Positions 6,331-10,440 of a DNA stretch of 10,440 nucleotides are shown here, piece after piece. Within the stretch, counting starts at the first letter, position 1. Every line of letters begins with the position of its first letter. Made by a program: the position numbers and the translations under genes. This DNA comes from an uncultured Campylobacter sp. (GTDB lineage Bacteria > Campylobacterota > Campylobacteria > Campylobacterales > Campylobacteraceae), in the NCBI RefSeq assembly GCF_938030785.1, contig NZ_CALHIK010000067.1:1-10440 (forward strand). Reading direction: 5' to 3'. The notes beneath the pieces are model-generated. The model searched no databases and had not been told where the DNA came from. It saw nothing but the letters and a program-made list of their open reading frames with translations.

Positions 6331-7644
6331 ATGGAAGTAAAAGCAAAAATGAAAGACGCCGCGAATGCGGTAGCTGCGAGCAAGATCGAAGCAAAGCAGG
6401 TCGCGGCAAAAGTAGAAGAGCTAGCCAAAAAGGCCTCCAAGCAGCTAAGAATCGACGGATTCAGACAGGGTAAAGTGCCTACCGCGGTGGTTTTGAAGCG
6501 ATACGGCAAACAGCTTGAGGGCGATGCGAAGCAGGAGCTTCTTAAAAATATGATCGACGAGTCTCTTAAAATTTTAAAGAAAAAACAAGATGAAATTTTA
6601 TCCGAGCCGGTCTTTTCTAAATTTGATGAAAAAAACGGCGATATCAACGTCGAAATCGAAATTTCTTTCAGGCCCGAGGTTAACGTCGAGGGGTACGAGG
6701 AGCTGATTCCTAAATTTAGCAGCCCGCGCGTTACTCAAAAAGAGATCGACGAGAAAGTGGCGGAATTTTTGCAGATGATTGCTCCGCTTTCTAAAACCAA
6801 CAAAAAAATTCTAGCCAAAGACGATTTTGCAAAATTTGATTTCGAAGGCTTCGTGGACGGCAAGGCGTTCGACGGCGGCAAGGCGCAGGACTACGTCCTT
6901 CAGATCGGCTCAAATCAATTCATCCCGGGCTTTGAAGACGGAATGATCGGACTTAGAGTGGGCGAGGAGCGCGACGTAGCGGTTAAATTTCCCGAAAATT
7001 ACGGCGCGAAAAACTTAGCCGGCAAGGACGCGATCTTTAAAGTCAAGCTTCATGAAATTCAAGCTAAAAAACCCGCCAAAGAGCTCGGCGAGGAGGAGCT
7101 AAAGCAAGCGCTTCCGGGCGAGAAAGAGCCGAGCAAAGAGAAATTTGAAGCGCGCATCAAAGAGCGCATCAAAAATGATAAGCTTCAAAAGCTAATAAAT
7201 GAGGATCTAAAGCCTAAATTTGCCGACGCGCTCGCCGAGAAATTTAACTTCGCGCTTCCAAAAGCGATCGTTGAGCAGGAGATAAATTTGCAGTTTAACA
7301 ACGCCTGGAGCGGCTTTTCAAAAGAGCAGATCGAGGAATTTAAAAACAACAAAGACGCCCTGGATAAAAAGCGCGAAGAGTTTAGAAAGGCTGCCGAAAA
7401 CAGCGTCAAACTTACATTCTTAATCGACGAGCTAGCCAAAAAGCGCAATATCGACGTGAGCGATCAGGAGCTCGTCCAAGCGGTCTATATGGAGGCCTAC
7501 ACCTACGGCGCAAACCCGAAAGAGCACCTAGATAGATACCGCAACAACGGCATGCTACCGGCCGTTAAAATGGCGCTAATCGAAGAGAAGCTATTTAACG
7601 ATATCTTCTCAAAGCAGGGCAAAAAAGAAGCGAAAGGCGAATAA
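6331..7644 (+). CDS. tig: Trigger factor, ribosome-associated chaperone and peptidyl-prolyl isomerase
   Basis: Trigger factor sits at the ribosome exit tunnel and shields and folds nascent chains. The 437-residue protein is close to the usual Campylobacter length. Domains in order: an N-terminal ribosome-binding domain (about 1-115) with the signature GFRQGK (43-48) that docks on ribosomal protein L23; an FKBP-type isomerase domain (about 150-245) with DFAKFDFEGFVDG, NQFIPGFEDGMIGL and EERDVAVKFPENYGA; and a long, charged helical C-terminal domain (about 250-430) that forms the chaperone arms. AAGGA lies six bases before the ATG. It is the first gene of a packed operon, and its stop codon shares one base with the clpP start (TAATG). 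The chaperone thus heads an operon with a protease and the deformylase that acts on the same nascent chains. Confidence 0.97.
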   Translation: MEVKAKMKDAANAVAASKIEAKQVAAKVEELAKKASKQLRIDGFRQGKVPTAVVLKRYGKQLEGDAKQELLKNMIDESLKILKKKQDEILSEPVFSKFDEKNGDINVEIEISFRPEVNVEGYEELIPKFSSPRVTQKEIDEKVAEFLQMIAPLSKTNKKILAKDDFAKFDFEGFVDGKAFDGGKAQDYVLQIGSNQFIPGFEDGMIGLRVGEERDVAVKFPENYGAKNLAGKDAIFKVKLHEIQAKKPAKELGEEELKQALPGEKEPSKEKFEARIKERIKNDKLQKLINEDLKPKFADALAEKFNFALPKAIVEQEINLQFNNAWSGFSKEQIEEFKNNKDALDKKREEFRKAAENSVKLTFLIDELAKKRNIDVSDQELVQAVYMEAYTYGANPKEHLDRYRNNGMLPAVKMALIEEKLFNDIFSKQGKKEAKGE

Positions 7645-8228
7645 TGGTGATTCCTTACGTTATAGAGCAGACCGGCCGCGGAGAGCGCAGCTACGACATC
7701 TACTCAAGACTGCTAAAAGACCGTATCGTAATGCTTAGCGGCGAGATCGACGACGCGGTGGCAAGCTCGATCGTCGCGCAGCTTCTGTTTTTGGAAGCAG
7801 AGGATCCGGATAAGGATATCTATCTATACATCAACTCCCCGGGCGGCGTAGTTACGAGCGGATTTAGCATTTATGACACGATGAATTACATCAAACCGGA
7901 CGTGAGCACGATCTGTATCGGTCAAGCGGCGTCGATGGGGGCGTTTTTGCTAAGCTGCGGCGCCAAAGGCAAGCGCTACGCGCTTCCAAACTCGCGCATA
8001 ATGATCCACCAGCCCCTCGGCGGCGCGCAGGGCCAAGCTACCGACATCGAGATCCAAGCCAAAGAAATTTTACGAATGAAAGAAATTTTAAATAACATCC
8101 TTTCGCAAAATTCCGGCAAAGATCTCGCGCAGGTCGAAAAGGACACCGATCGCGACTTTTTCATGAGCGCCGAGGATGCCGTGCAATACGGCTTGATCGA
8201 TCAAGTACTTCAAAAGAGCTTTAAATAG
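7644..8228 (+). CDS. clpP: ClpP: ATP-dependent Clp protease proteolytic subunit
   Basis: ClpP is the barrel-shaped serine peptidase that degrades proteins unfolded by ClpX or ClpA. The 194 residues include the whole catalytic triad at the standard mature E. coli numbers: S97 in GQAASMGAFLL, H122 in MIHQPLGG, and D171 in DTDRDFF. INSPGGVVTSG (63-73) forms the strand that guides substrate. The N-terminus (IPYVIEQTGRGERSYDIYSRLLKDRI) matches mature ClpP, so the protein lacks the long propeptide of E. coli ClpP. The ATG overlaps the tig stop by one base, with AAAGG (7633-7637) six bases upstream inside tig. Its stop abuts the def start with no gap. The ATPase partners are not in the window. Confidence 0.98.
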   Translation: MVIPYVIEQTGRGERSYDIYSRLLKDRIVMLSGEIDDAVASSIVAQLLFLEAEDPDKDIYLYINSPGGVVTSGFSIYDTMNYIKPDVSTICIGQAASMGAFLLSCGAKGKRYALPNSRIMIHQPLGGAQGQATDIEIQAKEILRMKEILNNILSQNSGKDLAQVEKDTDRDFFMSAEDAVQYGLIDQVLQKSFK

Positions 8229-8747
8229 ATGATCCTGGACGTCCTTACCTATCCGAATAAAAAGCTTTATCAAAGATCGACCGAGGTCGTTAAATTCGAC
8301 GCGGCGCTGGGCGAGCTTTTAGACGATATGTATGAGACGATGATCGCAAAAAACGGCATAGGCCTTGCCGCGATTCAGGTAGGAAGGCCCGTACGCGCTT
8401 TGATCATAAATTTAGCCAATGAGGAAAAAATCCAAGACAAAAAGGACCTCATCGAGATCATCAATCCGCAAATTTTAAAAAAGGAGGGCGAGGTCGTTTA
8501 CCAGGAGGGCTGCCTGTCGGTGCCGGGCTTTTATGAGGACGTTACGCGCGCCGAGTTTATCACGGTGCAGTTTCAAGACCGCGCCGGCAATACCCGCCAA
8601 ATGGACGCTAGCGAGCTGCTAGCCGTCTGTATCCAGCACGAGATGGACCACCTCGACGGACATCTTTTCATCGAGCGTATCGGATACAACAAACGCAAAA
8701 AATTTGATAAAGAATTCAAAAAAAGCCTAAAAGAAAAATCGAAATGA
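8229..8747 (+). CDS. def: Peptide deformylase
   Basis: This enzyme removes the formyl group from the N-terminal methionine of new proteins, next to the ribosome. All three metal-site motifs are intact in its 172 residues: GIGLAAIQ (43-50), EGCLS (93-97) with metal ligand C95, and QHEMDH (136-141) with ligands H137 and H141 and catalytic E138. This is the expected length for the family, with a lysine-rich C-terminal tail (156-172). The start codon directly follows the clpP stop, with only a weak AAGAG site upstream, so translation probably depends on coupling with clpP. The last four bases overlap the comM start (ATGA). Confidence 0.98.
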   Translation: MILDVLTYPNKKLYQRSTEVVKFDAALGELLDDMYETMIAKNGIGLAAIQVGRPVRALIINLANEEKIQDKKDLIEIINPQILKKEGEVVYQEGCLSVPGFYEDVTRAEFITVQFQDRAGNTRQMDASELLAVCIQHEMDHLDGHLFIERIGYNKRKKFDKEFKKSLKEKSK

Positions 8748-10261
8748 AATCCCTAAAATGCGCTGCCTTCACGGATGCACTGATCCCCGTAGAGGTTGAG
8801 TCGACATTCGTGCGGGGGCTGCCGGGATTTAATATCGTTGGTCTTGCAGGAGCTACGATAAAAGAGAGCGAAAGCCGCATAAAAGCCGCGCTTGTGAGCC
8901 TAAATTTTAAATTTCCCGCATCTAAAATCATCATAAATCTCTCCCCCTCCGATACGCCCAAAAACGGCTCGCACTTCGATCTTGCGATCGCGCTTCTAAT
9001 CGCGCTGCAAAAGGAGCGCATCGACGGCGATTTCTTCGTCTTCGGCGAGCTCGGTTTGGACGGTAGCTTAAAGAGCACGGCGAGCCTCTTTTCGATCCTG
9101 CTTTTTTTAAGCACGAAAGTGAAGCGCGCTAAAATTTTAGTGCCGCAAAGCATAGCTCTAAAGGCCTGCACGATCCCAAACTACGACGTGTATGCGGTGG
9201 ATAGCCTAAGCGACGCGGTCAGATTTTTTCTAGACGAGGAATTCGCCGCAAGCAGGCTCATGCGAGAAACCCATCCGCTTTTTAAAAACGTCGTGGAGAT
9301 TGACGGGCAAATTTACGTCCCCAACCGCGATTTTTCGCTTGATTTTAAAGACGTCAAAGGGCAAAAGCGCGCCAAGCGCGCGAGCCTGATCGCCGCATGC
9401 GGCATGCACAATATCCTATTTGAGGGCAGCCCAGGCTGCGGCAAAAGCATGTGCGCAAAGCGAATAGCCAGAATTCTGCCGCCGCAGAGCCTGGGCGAAG
9501 TGCTGCTCTCGTGCGCCTACGAGTCGCTAAATAACAAAGACGTCGACTTTAGCGCGCTGCGCCCCTTCCGCTCGCCGCATCACACTAGCACGCGCAGCTC
9601 GATTTTCGGCGGCGGCAGTAGCGGCGCAAAGATCGGCGAGGTCGCGCTCGCAAACGGTGGCGAGCTGTTTTTCGACGAGCTGCCGCACTTCGGCAAGCAA
9701 ATTTTAGAAAGCCTGCGCGAGCCGCTGGAGGATAATAGAATTTTAATTTCGCGCGTAAATTCCAAGGTCGAATACCAAACGAAATTTATCTTCGTCGCGG
9801 CGCAAAACCCCTGCCCGTGCGGAAATCTATTTTCCAAAAACCTCACCTGCACCTGCTCGTTAAACGATATCAGGCGCTACAAAAACACGATCTCCGCGCC
9901 ACTGCTCGATCGCATCGACATATACGTCGCGATGGATGAGACCGGCGCGGACGACAGAAGCGACGTTTGCAGCGAGGAGATGGCGGATGCGGTGCTACGG
10001 GCGTTTCGCGCGCAGAAGGCTCGCGGACAGAGCGAGCTAAACGCAAAGCTGCGCGACGAGGAAACTGAAAAATTTTGCGTCTGCGAAAGCGCTGCGCGGG
10101 ATGTTTTGCAAACCGCGATCACCCGCTACGACCTTTCGCAGCGCGGCGTAAATAAAACGCTAAAGCTCGCGCGCACGATCGCTGATCTAGCAGGCGCCGA
10201 AATCATCGCTAAGGCGCATATTTTGGAGGCTCTTAGCTTTCGCATAAGGAGCGAAATTTGA
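8744..10261 (+). CDS. comM: ComM/YifB family AAA+ protein (magnesium-chelatase-like)
   Basis: ComM in Vibrio cholerae and related bacteria is a hexameric helicase that promotes branch migration when taken-up DNA recombines into the chromosome; that role here is inferred from family. At 505 residues the protein is full length. The N-terminal ChlI/Lon-protease-like domain (about 1-170) contains GLPGFNIVGLA and INLSPSD. The AAA+ domain follows: Walker A GSPGCGKS (228-235), FRSPHHT (275-281), Walker B GGELFFDEL (305-313), sensor 1 asparagine in AAQNP (352-356) and the arginine finger in LLDRID (387-392). The cysteine group CPCG (357-360) plus CTC (369-371) is shared by many family members though absent from E. 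coli. The C-terminal RGVNKTLKLARTIADL (467-482) carries the sensor 2 region. There is no clear ribosome site; the ATG lies in an ATGA overlap with def, so re-initiation is likely. Confidence 0.94.
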   Translation: MKSLKCAAFTDALIPVEVESTFVRGLPGFNIVGLAGATIKESESRIKAALVSLNFKFPASKIIINLSPSDTPKNGSHFDLAIALLIALQKERIDGDFFVFGELGLDGSLKSTASLFSILLFLSTKVKRAKILVPQSIALKACTIPNYDVYAVDSLSDAVRFFLDEEFAASRLMRETHPLFKNVVEIDGQIYVPNRDFSLDFKDVKGQKRAKRASLIAACGMHNILFEGSPGCGKSMCAKRIARILPPQSLGEVLLSCAYESLNNKDVDFSALRPFRSPHHTSTRSSIFGGGSSGAKIGEVALANGGELFFDELPHFGKQILESLREPLEDNRILISRVNSKVEYQTKFIFVAAQNPCPCGNLFSKNLTCTCSLNDIRRYKNTISAPLLDRIDIYVAMDETGADDRSDVCSEEMADAVLRAFRAQKARGQSELNAKLRDEETEKFCVCESAARDVLQTAITRYDLSQRGVNKTLKLARTIADLAGAEIIAKAHILEALSFRIRSEI

Positions 10262-10440
10262 AAAAAATTTTCTTTAGCACCGAGGAGCTCGACGCGCGAG
10301 CGAGCGCAAAATTTGGACTTGGCGAGCAAATTTTAATGGAAAACGCCGCAGGCAGGATCGAGCGCGAGATCAGAAAGCGGCTCAAAAAGGGCTCGCGCAT
10401 TTTGGCGCTTTGCGGCGGCGGAAATAACGGCGCGGACGCG
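10258..10440 (+). CDS. nnr: NAD(P)H-hydrate repair protein, YjeF N-terminal epimerase domain (5' part only)
   Basis: This partial gene has 61 codons, open to the right edge. The residues match the start of the YjeF/Nnr family, which repairs hydrated NADH and NADPH. The visible N-terminal domain is the epimerase part, with MENAAGRI (27-34) and LALCGGGNNGADA (49-61), the start of the nucleotide-binding loop. Campylobacter homologues are usually bifunctional, with a C-terminal dehydratase domain, but that part lies outside the window. The start is a TTG, chosen because AAGGAG (10246-10251) lies exactly six bases upstream and the N-terminus MKKIFFSTEEL is normal for the family. The next in-frame ATG would remove 26 conserved residues. 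The start overlaps the comM stop by four bases (TTGA), so this is the fifth gene of the operon. Confidence 0.85.
   Translation, partial: MKKIFFSTEELDARASAKFGLGEQILMENAAGRIEREIRKRLKKGSRILALCGGGNNGADA

Noticed and set aside
6318..6647. 109-codon open frame on the minus strand
   Set aside because: It is antisense to the conserved ribosome-binding domain of trigger factor and reads as a shadow, rich in Ser and Phe from complemented Lys codons.
8716..9171. 151-codon open frame on the minus strand
   Set aside because: It is opposite the start of comM, has serine- and arginine-rich low-complexity content and lacks a ribosome site or family motif.
9810..9860. Cysteine group in ComM as a novel zinc site
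   Set aside because: CPCG followed by CTC occurs in many ComM/YifB proteins outside the E. coli group, so it is a known family variant.

Overview
The window looks like a stretch of chromosome from a Campylobacter species with a fairly high GC content. The evidence is the NifS-NifU pair, the tig-clpP-def gene order next to folE, the AAGGA-type ribosome binding sites, and very frequent AAATTT hexamers in otherwise GC-rich coding DNA. An oral species such as C. gracilis, C. showae or C. rectus would fit, but species assignment is an inference. Nearly every base is explained by recognisable genes, and no gap between genes exceeds about 200 bases.

Minus strand, 1-3835. Read in transcription order from the right, this holds folE (GTP cyclohydrolase I), nifS (cysteine desulfurase) and nifU (modular Fe-S scaffold). 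A separate gene follows for a periplasmic family 3 amino-acid binding protein, cut off by the left edge. nifS and nifU form a tight two-gene operon with its own candidate promoter and a hairpin after nifU.

Centre, 3836-6290. One large TonB-dependent siderophore receptor lies on the plus strand, divergent from folE. It has a Fur-box-like promoter upstream and a strong intrinsic terminator downstream. It looks like a self-contained iron-uptake unit placed between folE and tig, which are direct neighbours in C. jejuni.

Plus strand, 6289-10440. A tightly packed operon runs tig (trigger factor), clpP (protease subunit), def (peptide deformylase), comM (YifB-type AAA+ protein) and the start of an NAD(P)H-hydrate repair gene that runs off the right edge. 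All four junctions overlap by 1-4 bases or abut. The first three products act on nascent or damaged proteins; the last two serve DNA transformation and cofactor repair.

I found no mobile element, CRISPR array, tRNA, rRNA, prophage or defence system. The points most worth a second look are the excess of AAATTT, which is one form of the RAATTY motif used for methylation-dependent transformation in C. jejuni, the insertion of the receptor into conserved gene order, and a repeat structure in the leader of nifS-nifU.
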